A stretch of DNA of 64,000 bases from Winogradskyella sp. PC-19 (GCF_002163855.1 NZ_CP019332.1:2831145-2895144); one strand, 5' to 3'; numbered from the stretch's first letter, positions 29,097 to 38,400 are shown. Notes: generated from the sequence alone by a model not told the origin. Translations and numbers: made by a program.

Positions 29097-30101
29097 TTAA
29101 TTAATTGATTCTAGCTGAATTTCGTTTTTGTTAATACTAACTTGGTCTAATCTTCGCTGTAATTTTATAGGATAAAAAACGTAATACCATAAGATTAGAG
29201 CAAGTGAACCTCCGATTATGAGTATGGCTAGCCAATCTGGCATCTCAGTATGTCTCGTTACAAAACCTTCCAGAAAACCAGCAATAATAAAAAACGGGAT
29301 GGTACTTATTAAAATTTTAAGTCCGTTTTTTACGCCACGTTTGAAAGATTCAAGGCGTGTGTAAGTACCTGTGAATAATATGCCATTACCTAAAACCAAA
29401 CCGGCACAACCTGCTATTACAATTACTGAGATTTCAATAGTACCGTGAATCCAAATAGTACGTGCAGATTCCCAAAGTAATCCTTGGTCGTAAAAGAAGT
29501 ACTGAAAACTTCCAAGCATTATACCATTTCGCATCATAATGAAAAGGCTACCAATACCAAACATAATTCCGTAAGCAAAAGCAAAAAGTGCTACTTTAAT
29601 ATTGTTAAGTGTAATACCAAGAAACATATTAAACTCACCTTGTTCTTTGTAAACTGCCATTGGATCACCCTTTTCAATATTTTCGAGTGTCATATTTACA
29701 TAACCATCGCTTAGCCCAAAGGTTCTTACAAAATCACCGTCACTAGCAGTAGAATATGCGCCAACAAAAACGAAAAAGGAAAAGGTTAAAAAAGCTATTA
29801 GTAATTCGCGATGATGCTGACGAAACATCAATGGAAATTCTGTTTTAAAAAATGAGAATAATCTATTTTTAGACTCCTTTTTTGTTTTATATATCAGTTG
29901 ATGAGCCTTTGAACCCAACTGGTTTAGATAGCGTTCTGTATTACTGTTTTTATAGAAAGTCTTTGCATAACTGAGATGGTCAGTAATCTCAATGTATATA
30001 TCAGAAAGCAAATCTGGGTCAATATTGGTTTTATTTGAAATAACATTTTCAAATTCTAACCATTTATCTTTATTTTGCTTTACAAAAGCAGCTTCGCGCA
30101 T
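29097..30101 (-). CDS. Stage II sporulation protein M-like membrane protein
   Basis: This is a SpoIIM-domain integral membrane protein of 334 residues. The N-terminal REAAFVKQNKDKWLEFENVI and the membrane part with NNIKVALFAFAYGIMFGIGSLFIMMRNGIMLG and WIHGTIEISVIVIAGCAGLVLG are typical. Flavobacteria do not sporulate; the family occurs in MoxR clusters of many bacteria. It is the first gene of the operon and is divergent from the RDD gene, 35 bp away. Confidence 0.9.
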   Translation of the reverse strand: MREAAFVKQNKDKWLEFENVISNKTNIDPDLLSDIYIEITDHLSYAKTFYKNSNTERYLNQLGSKAHQLIYKTKKESKNRLFSFFKTEFPLMFRQHHRELLIAFLTFSFFVFVGAYSTASDGDFVRTFGLSDGYVNMTLENIEKGDPMAVYKEQGEFNMFLGITLNNIKVALFAFAYGIMFGIGSLFIMMRNGIMLGSFQYFFYDQGLLWESARTIWIHGTIEISVIVIAGCAGLVLGNGILFTGTYTRLESFKRGVKNGLKILISTIPFFIIAGFLEGFVTRHTEMPDWLAILIIGGSLALILWYYVFYPIKLQRRLDQVSINKNEIQLESIN

Positions 30102-30136
30102 GCAGTCATTCTTTAGGCTACCAAAGAAAAGAAAAT

Positions 30137-30853
30137 ATGAATGAATTTCAAATAGAAACTGCCCAAAATGTAGGCATTAATCAAAACGTCGCACATATAG
30201 GTGACCGTATGCTTGCTTATCTTTTAGATAGTATTGTAATATTAGCTTACACAATATCGATTTATTTGTTATTGGCTGCGTTAGATTTAGATTTTGGTGA
30301 CCTATGGGCAATCTATCTATTGGTTTCATTACCAGCGTTTTTGTATTACGTATTACTTGAAACTTTTTGGGATGGAAAAACTGTTGGAAAATTCGTTATG
30401 AAAACTCGTGTCGTTAAAATTAATGGATCTAAACCTAGTTTTGCAAATTATTTTGTGCGTTGGATTTTGAGAATTATTGATGTAGTAATGACTTTAGGTG
30501 GTTTAGCAACCTTAATGATATTAATAAAAGGAAATGGACAGCGTATTGGAGATATTGCAGCCGGTACAACAGTTATTAGTGAAAAAGTAAAAGTATCTAT
30601 TGATGATACTATAATGAAAGATTTGCCACTAGATTACATGCCAACTTACAGTCAGGTTACTGTGTTTAACGATACAGATATACAAACTGTAAAAAACTTA
30701 TACGACGAAGCTATTTATAAAGGCAACCACAATATTGTATTAAATATTAGTGCTAGACTTCAAAAGGTGATGCAGGTTGAAACTAAAGAAACTCCAATTA
30801 ATTTTATAGCTACTGTAATAAAAGACTATAATTACTACACTCAAAACATGTAA
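30137..30853 (+). CDS. RDD family membrane protein
   Basis: The RDD domain spans about residues 15-145. It opens with AHIGDRMLAYLLDSIVILAYTISIY, continues with LETFWDGKTVGKFVMKTRVVKINGSKPSFANYFVRWILRIID, and ends NGQRIGDIAAGTTVI. Some RDD proteins act as ion transporters. The cytoplasmic C-terminus (about 90 residues) is unassigned. It is divergent from the spoIIM-like operon, a common arrangement, and 3 bp upstream of the TRIC-type gene. Confidence 0.9.
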   Translation: MNEFQIETAQNVGINQNVAHIGDRMLAYLLDSIVILAYTISIYLLLAALDLDFGDLWAIYLLVSLPAFLYYVLLETFWDGKTVGKFVMKTRVVKINGSKPSFANYFVRWILRIIDVVMTLGGLATLMILIKGNGQRIGDIAAGTTVISEKVKVSIDDTIMKDLPLDYMPTYSQVTVFNDTDIQTVKNLYDEAIYKGNHNIVLNISARLQKVMQVETKETPINFIATVIKDYNYYTQNM

Positions 30854-30856
30854 TCT

Positions 30857-31468
30857 ATGTTTATCCAAGCCATAGACATCTTAGGAACTATAGCTTTTGC
30901 TATATCTGGTGTATTAGTAGCCATGAATAAAAAAATGGATGCTTTTGGCGTATTTATTATTGCGTTTGTCACTGCTGTTGGTGGTGGTACGTTAAGAGAT
31001 GTTCTTATAGGTGCAACACCTGTTTTTTGGATGACGGATATGACATTTATAACAGTTATTTCTGCAGCTGCATTTTTTGCTGTGGTCTTCAGAAAGTATA
31101 TCAGACACTTACGTAGATCTTTATTTTTATTCGATACTATTGGTATAGGGTTATATACGGTTATTGGCATCGAAAAAGGCCTAGCTGCAGACTTAAATCC
31201 AGTAATTTGTATTGCTTTAGGGACAATGTCAGCTTGTTTTGGTGGTGTTATACGAGATATTTTGTGTAACGAAATACCTGTAATTTTCCGAAAAGAAGTC
31301 TATGCATCGGCATGTATCATAGGTGGTTTGACGTATTTTTTAATGCTTCAATTTTTAGAAGAACGAAACTATTTGTTTTTGATTGCTGGAGCAGTTGTTA
31401 TTATTGTACGCTTACTGGCCGTAATTTTCAAAGTAAGCTTACCCAGTTTGTATAAATCAAAAACTTAG
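30857..31468 (+). CDS. TRIC (UPF0126/YicG) family channel protein
   Basis: This is a seven-helix membrane protein made of two homologous halves. Each half carries the glycine-rich kink motif: VGGGTLRDVLIG in the first and FGGVIRDILCNE in the second. Prokaryotic TRIC homologues are trimeric cation channels. Length (203) is normal. It is the second gene of the RDD unit, and its stop lies one base from that of the convergent VOC gene. Confidence 0.92.
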   Translation: MFIQAIDILGTIAFAISGVLVAMNKKMDAFGVFIIAFVTAVGGGTLRDVLIGATPVFWMTDMTFITVISAAAFFAVVFRKYIRHLRRSLFLFDTIGIGLYTVIGIEKGLAADLNPVICIALGTMSACFGGVIRDILCNEIPVIFRKEVYASACIIGGLTYFLMLQFLEERNYLFLIAGAVVIIVRLLAVIFKVSLPSLYKSKT

Positions 31469-31469
31469 C

Positions 31470-31826
31470 CTAGACACTTTCTCCAAAAGTCAATAAATTA
31501 CTATCTGGGTCTAATATGGCAAACTCCTTTTGTCCCCAAGGTTTGGTTTGCAAAGACCCATTTGGATGAATAGTAATATTATTATCTAATAACGATTTGT
31601 AGTAATCTTCAATATTTTCTACTCGTATGTAGATTTGTCCATAATTCTCTTTTGGATTTAGTGTTTTAAATTCAAAAAAATGGAGTTCTATATTGTCTTT
31701 TTTTAGCATCAAATATTCCTTGTAATCAACGTCTCCTAATTCTTTAAAACCAAGTTTGTTTATATAATAATCTTTGGTTATTGCTTTATTACGCATTGGT
31801 AATTTCGGGTGAATATCTGCTAGCAT
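31470..31826 (-). CDS. VOC superfamily protein (glyoxalase/bleomycin-resistance type)
   Basis: The 118-residue single-domain protein has two beta-alpha-beta-beta-beta halves: KLPMRNKAITKDYYINKLGFKELG ... IELHFFEF, and GQIYIRVENIEDYYKSLLDNNI ... PWGQKEFAILDPDSNLLTFGE. This is the layout of bleomycin-binding and antibiotic-resistance VOC proteins. Substrate is unknown. Its start codon lies 5 bp from the first AAC-type boundary of the cassette array, so it may be the outermost cassette, although no matching left end is visible. Confidence 0.85.
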   Translation of the reverse strand: MLADIHPKLPMRNKAITKDYYINKLGFKELGDVDYKEYLMLKKDNIELHFFEFKTLNPKENYGQIYIRVENIEDYYKSLLDNNITIHPNGSLQTKPWGQKEFAILDPDSNLLTFGESV

Positions 31827-31833
31827 AGATAAC

Positions 31834-31967
31834 GTGTTCGTGTATGGTTTCGTTGCGTGGTTAAGTAACTAATTTAGCAAACAAATCACAGATAGAAAAT
31901 TCCAGCGAAATTTTAGTAATTCGCTAGTGACTTAGAAATAAACTATTATGCTTTGTAGTGACAAAAG
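31834..31967. repeat. Cassette-boundary site R1 (degenerate)
   Basis: The site begins after AAC with TGTTCGTGTATGGTTTCGTTGC, as other boundary sites do, and contains the small inner hairpin AAATTCC...GGAATTT-like segment in altered form. The right arm, expected to end TATACAC, is degenerate and no clear GTT start follows. It marks the left edge of the array. Confidence 0.55.
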
Positions 31968-32022
31968 TCATGAAAAAATAATACCAAGTTGAGTAAATTT
32001 AATAAATATAAAAGCAAAAAAA

Positions 32023-32406
32023 ATGTGGAAATATATATTAGCTTGGTTTCCAATGATTCTCGTTGCGATTGTCAACGGATTGTTTCGTGAGAAATTTTTA
32101 AAAGACCATTTGAATGAATTACAAGCTCATCAGATGTCTACCGCCAGTATGATTGTATTATTTGGTATATATGTTTGGGTATTGTTTAAGATATGGTTGC
32201 CAATATCGGTCAATCAAGCAGTTACTATAGGCGTGATATGGTTGGTTCTCACAATAATTTTTGAGTTTTTATTTGGGCATTACATTGCAGGACACAGTTG
32301 GGACAAGCTTTTACATGATTACAATCTTTTTCAGGGACGTGTTTGGATATTAGTCCTCATTTGGATATCTATTGTGCCGTATGTAATTTATCAACTGCAA
32401 AGGTAA
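32023..32406 (+). CDS. Small membrane protein, hypothetical
   Basis: The 127-residue protein has four predicted membrane helices (about 3-20, 42-60, 68-90, 105-122) and a conserved-looking N-terminus MWKYILAWFPMILVAIVNGLFREKFLKDHL. I cannot name the family or function. It stands between two degraded boundary sites near the left end of the array and is on the plus strand, unlike most cassette genes. Confidence 0.72.
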   Translation: MWKYILAWFPMILVAIVNGLFREKFLKDHLNELQAHQMSTASMIVLFGIYVWVLFKIWLPISVNQAVTIGVIWLVLTIIFEFLFGHYIAGHSWDKLLHDYNLFQGRVWILVLIWISIVPYVIYQLQR

Positions 32407-32407
32407 A

Positions 32408-32627
32408 GGTGAGGAGTATTTGCAAAACGCGATTCTACGTGCCGCAGGCAATTACTCACCAACGGTTTTGTATATGACTCGTAGCTTGTAAATTAGAAAA
32501 TTATTTTCAGATTAAGCACAAGCCAGATTTTTAAATTTTACTATTAGTCTTTTTTAAAAATTTGGCGACTTTACAAATATGCTATAACTTCGATTAAGCA
32601 ACTGAATAGCTATGAGTTATATACTGT
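32408..32627. repeat. Cassette-boundary site R2
   Basis: An internally deleted copy of the 74-bp gene-less module (GGTGAG ... AATTACTCACCAAC, to 32463) is followed by a 164-bp hairpin site. Its arms GTATATGACTCGTAGC and GCTATGAGTTATATAC pair over 16 positions, with G-T wobbles at stem positions 7 and 12 on the plus strand. Confidence 0.7.
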
Positions 32628-32824
32628 GTTACCCACCGTTTTTTACAGAAGCTTGTTAGTTTTTCGTAATGCATGAACTTCAATTATTTCGGTGATTAGT
32701 AAAGGCAATATATCAATTTTTCTTCTCTCTTTTTTCATTAAGAATATTTAGCCAACTAAAAAAAATGAAATATTTTGTGCTTTTTTAAAGTAAGTATATA
32801 CTAATAGAGTATAGCGAATAATTT

Positions 32825-33310
32825 ATGACACAAGAAAACAAATTTGTAGAAGTAATTCAAGACAATGAGGGAATCCTATACAAAATGACAAGGTTATATG
32901 CCAATGATAAGGATGACCAAAAGGACTTATATCAAGATATCGTATATCAGTTATGGAAATCTTTTAACACATTTAAAGGTGATGCAAAACTAAGTACTTG
33001 GATATATCGCATCGCACTAAATACATCGCTGTTATTTCTAAAGAATAAGAAAAGAAAAGGATACAAAACATCACTTGATGATTTAGCACTGATAGATGAA
33101 AATTACGACCCAGTTCTTGAAGAACGTCTTAAAATATTATACGCTCACATTAGAGAACTCGGTGAGGTTGATAAAGGAATTGTTTTTCTTTTTTTAGAGG
33201 GAAAAAAGTATGAAGAAATATCTGAAATAACAGGTATGTCTACCAGTAATGTTGGAACACGTATGGCAAGGATAAAAGAAAAATTGAACAAACAAATAAT
33301 AAAAAAATAA
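32825..33310 (+). CDS. ECF-type RNA polymerase sigma factor
   Basis: This is a 161-residue sigma-70 family (ECF) factor. Region 2 is DLYQDIVYQLWKSFNTFKGDAKLSTWIYRIALNTSL, with the -10-recognition helix. Region 4 is EVDKGIVFLFLEGKKYEEISEITGMSTSNVGTRMARIKEKL. It lies 4 bp upstream of a membrane protein that probably acts as its anti-sigma or signal partner. The same gene pair recurs at 49200-50331 and 62782-63895, so this is one of three paralogous units. Confidence 0.92.
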   Translation: MTQENKFVEVIQDNEGILYKMTRLYANDKDDQKDLYQDIVYQLWKSFNTFKGDAKLSTWIYRIALNTSLLFLKNKKRKGYKTSLDDLALIDENYDPVLEERLKILYAHIRELGEVDKGIVFLFLEGKKYEEISEITGMSTSNVGTRMARIKEKLNKQIIKK

Positions 33311-33314
33311 AATT

Positions 33315-33923
33315 ATGGAACTCGAAGAAATGCAAGCGACTTGGTCTCAAATGAGCAACCAACTTGATAATCAAAAAAAACTTACCGATAAGTTAATCAT
33401 GGAAATGACCAAAGAACGTTATAAAAATAAAATAGGTATACTATCAAAGTATGAAGGAATAGGTGCTATCATCTGTTTTATAATGGCTATTCTCCTCATT
33501 TCGCGGTTTTCTGTGTTGAATACGTGGTATTTATTGGCTTCTGGTATTTTTACTGTTTGTTATTTAATTGTTCTTCCAGTTATAGTGTTGCTTTCTATTA
33601 GAAGTATGAAAAGTATAGACTTAACGAATAACAATTACAAGCAAACTATTATAGCTTTTGCTGAAAAGAAAAGACATTTCCTGTTAACACAAAAAGTTGG
33701 TATCTACCTTAATTTTATTCTTATGGTAGTTAGTTTACCCGTTATTATTAAAGTATTTAAAGGAAAGGATATATTTATTACAAACATCAATTTGATTTAC
33801 TGGTACATTCCCATAATGGCAGTTTTTCTAATTCTATTTTCCATTTGGGGATATGGAAAATACAAAAAGGTAACGTCTTCCGCTTCTCATATTCTGGAAG
33901 AGCTTGAAGATACATCTTCTTAA
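33315..33923 (+). CDS. Membrane protein paired with ECF sigma factor
   Basis: The N-terminal 55 residues are charged and cytoplasmic (MELEEMQATWSQMSNQLDNQKKLTDKLIMEMTK...). Four membrane helices follow (about 52-70, 76-96, 128-148, 158-178). It lacks a zinc-binding anti-sigma HxxxCxxC motif. Position directly after the sigma gene, repeated in two other loci here, suggests that it controls the sigma factor, but this is inference. Homologues at 49200 and 62782 share the layout. Confidence 0.75.
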   Translation: MELEEMQATWSQMSNQLDNQKKLTDKLIMEMTKERYKNKIGILSKYEGIGAIICFIMAILLISRFSVLNTWYLLASGIFTVCYLIVLPVIVLLSIRSMKSIDLTNNNYKQTIIAFAEKKRHFLLTQKVGIYLNFILMVVSLPVIIKVFKGKDIFITNINLIYWYIPIMAVFLILFSIWGYGKYKKVTSSASHILEELEDTSS

Positions 33924-34022
33924 ACACCATTCACAGACTAATTTCATTAAAAAATTAACTTCAAAATTATGCTGAAAAATTTCAGCAAGGAATTTCTTAC
34001 ACTAATTTTTAAAATCAAAACT

Positions 34023-35420
34023 ATGAAAACAAATATAATCACAATCTGCTTATTTTTTCTAACACTGACCGTAGTTTCACAGAATATCACAGGTATTTGG
34101 AATGGCGCTATTGAAGTGGATAAAGACACGAAATTCAATTTCATATTTAGCATTAAAGAAGATGGAAAAGCGTATCAAACCACCATCGATATTCCAACAC
34201 AAAGAGTCAATGGAATAAAAGCAATAAAGACCTTGGTTAAAGGTGATAGCCTGATAATCGATTTGTCAAATGTAGGAATGAAGTATAGTGGAAAACTGAA
34301 TGCTAATCACACCTCAATAAAAGGTAAAATGGTTGAAGGCTTAAATTCTTTCACCCTAAATCTTTTAAGGAATTCGGTGTTAGAAACACCAAAAGTGAAT
34401 AGACCTCAAGAGCCTATAAAACCCTATTCCTATTTTGAAGAAAATGTAAGTTTCACCAATAAGGATGCCAATATAACACTGGCTGGTACATTTACTCGTC
34501 CTAATGGGAATAAAAAATATCCCGTAGCAATATTGATAAGTGGTAGTGGTCCGCAGGACAGAGACGAAACCATATCACAGCACAAACCTTTTCTGATTTT
34601 GGCAGATTACCTTACAAAACAAGGTATTGCCGTACTGCGCTATGACGATAGAGGATTTGGTGAATCAACTGGTAATCATTCTAAAGCGACTACTTACGAT
34701 TTTGCTTTAGACGTTATTAGTGCTATGGATTATTTAAGAACAAGGGACGACGTTGATGTAAATAAAATTGGTTTGATAGGGCATAGTGAAGGTGGCATCA
34801 TTGCTCCTTTAGTAGCCAATAAAGCCAAAGATGTTGCTTTTATCATTTCTCTTGCTGGAACGGGAATTTCTGGAACAGAACTTTCGGTCATGCAGTCCAA
34901 AACGATGCGTCCATTCCCTGTTCCTGATGAGGCAGTTTACGAAAAGGCAATTAGAGAAGCAATTGAAATTGCAAAACAGAATAAGGATGTTTCTGAAATA
35001 AAACCTGAATTAAAAGCACATTACAACGAAACTATTGCTCCCATACTCAAAAATCTTGGTGTGCCAGATGGTAAAATGAATGAAATTATTACGAGTTTGG
35101 TAGAGATGCGAACGACAAAATGGGTGCGGTATTTTTATGATTATAATCCAGCAAATGAATACGAAAAAGTGAATTGTCCTGTCCTTTCATTAAATGGTAG
35201 CTTAGATACACAAGTAGAAGCAAAGATTAACCAAGATGGTCTGCGCGAAGCATTAGTTAAAGGAAAAAATAAAGATTATGAAATCATTGAAATCAAAGGT
35301 CTTAATCATTTGTTCCAAAACGCCAAAACTGGTAAAATGGATGAATATTCTGATATTGAAGAGACGTTCTCTCCAAAAGTTCTTAATTTAATTTCTGATT
35401 GGATTTTGAAACGTGTATAA
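34023..35420 (+). CDS. Secreted alpha/beta hydrolase with N-terminal beta domain
   Basis: I use the ATG at 34023, because the product then starts with a normal signal peptide (MKTNIITICLFFLTLTVVSQ); an earlier ATG at 33969 would add 18 residues before it. Residues about 20-115 form a beta-rich domain (GIWNGAIEVDKDTKFNFIFSI). The alpha/beta hydrolase part has the oxyanion region SGSGPQDRDE, nucleophile elbow GHSEGG, acid region NGSLDTQVEAK and a C-terminal GLNHLFQ histidine. Esterase or peptidase activity is likely; the substrate is unknown. Confidence 0.88.
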   Translation: MKTNIITICLFFLTLTVVSQNITGIWNGAIEVDKDTKFNFIFSIKEDGKAYQTTIDIPTQRVNGIKAIKTLVKGDSLIIDLSNVGMKYSGKLNANHTSIKGKMVEGLNSFTLNLLRNSVLETPKVNRPQEPIKPYSYFEENVSFTNKDANITLAGTFTRPNGNKKYPVAILISGSGPQDRDETISQHKPFLILADYLTKQGIAVLRYDDRGFGESTGNHSKATTYDFALDVISAMDYLRTRDDVDVNKIGLIGHSEGGIIAPLVANKAKDVAFIISLAGTGISGTELSVMQSKTMRPFPVPDEAVYEKAIREAIEIAKQNKDVSEIKPELKAHYNETIAPILKNLGVPDGKMNEIITSLVEMRTTKWVRYFYDYNPANEYEKVNCPVLSLNGSLDTQVEAKINQDGLREALVKGKNKDYEIIEIKGLNHLFQNAKTGKMDEYSDIEETFSPKVLNLISDWILKRV

Positions 35421-35515
35421 GCACAATGAACTGTTTTTGTATGATAAATGCTTATACTATTGGATAAAACATAAGATAATTCGTGTTCGGGATTTTTTTT
35501 CAAATGGTGAGTAAC

Positions 35516-35861
35516 TTCCACTGTTTATGGCGAGTGAGGTGCGCCTCACGAGAAGCCATAATCGCGCCTCATTTGTTATACATACAGTTGTGTGTAGTTT
35601 CGTGAGGATTTCTCGTAGACTTGACTAAATATACAATAAAATTGGTAGGCGAGATTAACAGTTGACGTTGGTGAGTAATTAGTAGAAAGGGAGCGTTTGC
35701 AAAACGCGATTCTACGTGCCGCAGGCAATTACTCACCAACGTGTTTGTGTATGGTTAGTTGCGTGTTTAAGCAACTAATTTAGTAAACAAAAACGGACGC
35801 GAGAAAATTCCGAAGGAATTTTCCAAGTAGGCAACGACCAAAGCAATTAATTATACACGGT
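35516..35861. repeat. Cassette-boundary region R3 (long module, gene-less module, hairpin site)
   Basis: Three modules are chained. The long module (35516-35667) runs from TTCCACTGT to AACAGTTGACG. The 74-bp gene-less module (35667-35740) has arms GTTGGTGAGTAATT / AATTACTCACCAAC. The hairpin site (35741-35861) has arms GTGTATGGTTAGTTGC / GCAATTAATTATACAC and an inner AAATTCCGAAGGAATTT hairpin. Confidence 0.75.
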
Positions 35862-36641
35862 GTTATATGCAGGCTTTTTATTCTGTATTAAATCAGATAT
35901 AGCATTCCAAAGTTCAATTCGTTTTTCTAATGATTGTTTCGCTACATTTAGTGTTTCTTTCCATTTTTGCTCATCATCTTTACATAATTCACAAATCATC
36001 TCAAGAGATAGAGGACCGTGTTCATCTCCGTCAAGTTCAATATGTCGTTCGAGATAGTAATTTATTTTGCTGTATAGTTTGTTTTCAGAATCTGAATTTT
36101 TAAGAATTTCGATAAACATATCTGGAATAACGTCTTCTCGCCCAAACGTAAATGCAGAAGCTACTAGGTGTGGCTTATTTGTTTCAATAATCGAAAATGT
36201 GAATTTAACAAAATCAGCTACTCTGTTATCGACATTAACTTGACTAAAACAATAGTTAACTGAATTTCCTAATTCAATAAGTTTAATAAAATCATTGATT
36301 TCATTCGTATTTCCATTTACTTGGAACATTGCATCTAAATACATCTCAAAATGACTCTTTGGTTCTCCCAATTCATTAATGTCACTTTCTTCTCCATGAA
36401 CGATTTCATTTATAAATCTTGATAGTTTTGGGTTTTTTGGTGGTGTCCAGGGTGTTTGAACTTTAGTGAGGTTTAATTGAAGATTTTTTAAAAGAGACAT
36501 AAAATCCCATACTGCAAATACGTGATTTTCCATAAAAATTTTCACGTCATTAATGTTATGTAAATTTTCATAAAGTTTATGATTTTTCAATTCATTCCTT
36601 AATTCAGAAATCTCATTTTCTATATACTCTATTTTATTCAT
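35847..36641 (-). CDS. DUF3050 protein
   Basis: The 264-residue protein fits DUF3050, a haem-oxygenase-like all-helical family: [78 protein letters not shown] and [17 protein letters not shown]. Conserved His and Glu residues suggest a metal site, but no reaction is known. The last four codons and the stop lie inside the adjoining boundary site, beyond the cassette end GTTATATGCA, so the present C-terminus depends on what flanks the cassette. Confidence 0.88.
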   Translation of the reverse strand: MNKIEYIENEISELRNELKNHKLYENLHNINDVKIFMENHVFAVWDFMSLLKNLQLNLTKVQTPWTPPKNPKLSRFINEIVHGEESDINELGEPKSHFEMYLDAMFQVNGNTNEINDFIKLIELGNSVNYCFSQVNVDNRVADFVKFTFSIIETNKPHLVASAFTFGREDVIPDMFIEILKNSDSENKLYSKINYYLERHIELDGDEHGPLSLEMICELCKDDEQKWKETLNVAKQSLEKRIELWNAISDLIQNKKPAYNTVYN

Positions 36642-36811
36642 TTTTTAATTTATCTATTAACTCTAAATGGTGTATATCGCAAATTTAATGCTAGAAAATG
36701 AAAATGTATTTAATCATAAATAAATATAATAAATGATTAAATAGCTAAAAGTTTTAGTAATCAAGAAAAGTATTTAGCTCTCGGTTGGTTGTTAGTGGGC
36801 TTGCATATAAC
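35862..36811 (-). mobile_element. Cassette C3: DUF3050 gene
   Basis: The ends are GTTATATGCAGGC and GCTTGCATATAAC, complementary over the outer ten bases and the terminal GC. One minus-strand gene occupies the cassette; about 160 bp upstream of it is AT-rich with no other gene seen. Confidence 0.7.
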
Positions 36812-37155
36812 GTCCACTGTGTATGGCGTAGTGAGGCGCGCCTCATGGAAAGCCATTGTTGCGCCTCATTAGCTATACACGCTGTTGTATGTAGTTTCGT
36901 GTGTAGTTCACGTAGACTTGACTAAATATACATAAAATCGGCGAGGTGCGACAAACAGTGGACGTTGGTATGTAATTAGTAGAAAGGAAGCGTTTGCAAA
37001 ACGCGATTCTACGTGCCGCAGGCAATTACATACCAACGGTTCAGTATAAGAGCAGTTGCGGATTCAAATTTGCTTACCTTTAATACTGCAAGATACTTAT
37101 TTAAACGTAAAAACGGTCTGAGGAAGCCCTCAAACCGCTATTGCTCTTATACAAT
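36812..37155. repeat. Cassette-boundary region R4
   Basis: The long module (36812-36964) is closed by TCCACTGT / ACAGTGGA. The gene-less module (36964-37037) has arms GTTGGTATGTAATT / AATTACATACCAAC. The hairpin site (37038-37155) has arms GTATAAGAGCAGTTGCGG / CCGCTATTGCTCTTATAC. It is a variant of R3 with compensating changes in the gene-less module arms. Confidence 0.75.
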
Positions 37156-37225
37156 GTTGTAAGTAGTTTTTTCTAGTTAAAAGAAAACCCAAATAATCTA
37201 TGATTAAGTAGGAACACTTGACACC

Positions 37226-37257
<32 letters not shown>

Positions 37258-37299
37258 GAATTATAAATATGGATGAATGGATTAAATTATAGTTACTAC

Positions 37300-38400
37300 T
37301 TAATCATTATTTAAAGGGGTTACTAACTCTATTTCTTGTTGTTTCCCTTTTAGAGTAATATTACCAGCAGACTTAAATTCTGTATCTAGAAATTTTTGAT
37401 CAATTTGTTTCATTAAATTATTAGATATTAATATATCAGTGTTCATTTCGTTACAAAGTGATTGTATCCTAGAAGCCGTGTTTAAAACATCCCCAGAATA
37501 CACAATTTCTCTTTTTACAATTCCCATTTCACCAGTAATAACATAACCAAAATGCAAGCCAGCTTTAAACTGAGGTTGTGCGTTATATTTTTCATCGAAA
37601 TAATTAGATTTATCTTTTAGTAGCGCTGTCATTTTATAAAAACAACTAATACAATGTGCTCTATTAATTCCGTTCTGTGTCAACCAAGTAATCACAATTT
37701 CATCACCAACGTATTGATAAATTTCTCCCTGAGCATCTAATATTCCTGGAGTCGCTATACTAAAGGTGTCATTCAGAAAATTGAAATAGCGCTCCTCACC
37801 AAGTCGTTCAGCAATAGTAGTAGACGACTTTAAATCCATAAACATGAAAATACGTTCTTCGCGTTTTGGTCTTAAGTATTTTCCTTTTAGAAAATTGACG
37901 AAGGTAATAGGGCCAAACTTATCTCTGATAAATAAGAATAAAATGGTCATAAAAGTAATAACAAGCCAATAGATATAGTTCGTCAAAAAAACCAGATTAA
38001 ATACTTCTTTAAATTTAAGCGCAAGGACCTCTACATCCATGGTTTGATTTGTGTTACTCAGCTTAATCATTCCTTGTTCTAAAGTGAATAAAATAAAAAA
38101 CATCAAGGTGTAAAACACCATAATGAAAAACATGGCTTTGAAGTAAGTCATTCTTCTCAGCCAACGCTCCCAAAGAAATACTAAACTGACTCCAACAAAT
38201 AAACCTGCAACAATTATAATAAGAATACTCGATACTATCCCTTCATTAAATTCTATAGAATCCTTATTGCTGGCATAGGTTTCAAAAAATCTAAATAATC
38301 GTATTAAAGTCCAGATTAAGGTTATCCATAAAACGGTTGTTATTTTTCCTTTAATGCTATAATGAGAAATTTTTTGTCTTAGGCTTGCGAATATATTCAT
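37300..38400 (-). CDS. Membrane-bound class III adenylate/guanylate cyclase
   Basis: The N-terminal half has four membrane helices (about 20-38, 52-75, 88-108, 135-160). A class III cyclase domain follows from about residue 188: the metal-binding FMDLKSSTTIAERLGEERYFNFLND, then GEIYQYVGDEIVITW with the second metal Asp, and VKREIVYSGDVLNTASRIQSLCNE. It is predicted to make a cyclic nucleotide at the inner membrane. Whether ATP or GTP is used cannot be read with confidence. It is the only gene of its cassette. Confidence 0.9.
   Translation of the reverse strand: MNIFASLRQKISHYSIKGKITTVLWITLIWTLIRLFRFFETYASNKDSIEFNEGIVSSILIIIVAGLFVGVSLVFLWERWLRRMTYFKAMFFIMVFYTLMFFILFTLEQGMIKLSNTNQTMDVEVLALKFKEVFNLVFLTNYIYWLVITFMTILFLFIRDKFGPITFVNFLKGKYLRPKREERIFMFMDLKSSTTIAERLGEERYFNFLNDTFSIATPGILDAQGEIYQYVGDEIVITWLTQNGINRAHCISCFYKMTALLKDKSNYFDEKYNAQPQFKAGLHFGYVITGEMGIVKREIVYSGDVLNTASRIQSLCNEMNTDILISNNLMKQIDQKFLDTEFKSAGNITLKGKQQEIELVTPLNND

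Larger units (their letters stand above)
32628..35515 (+). mobile_element. Cassette C2: sigma factor, membrane partner, hydrolase
   Basis: The left end is GTTACCCACC and the right end is GGTGAGTAAC; these are reverse complements at 9 of 10 positions. It contains three plus-strand genes, the only multi-gene cassette oriented this way. About 190 bp precede the first gene and no gene is visible there. Confidence 0.6.
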
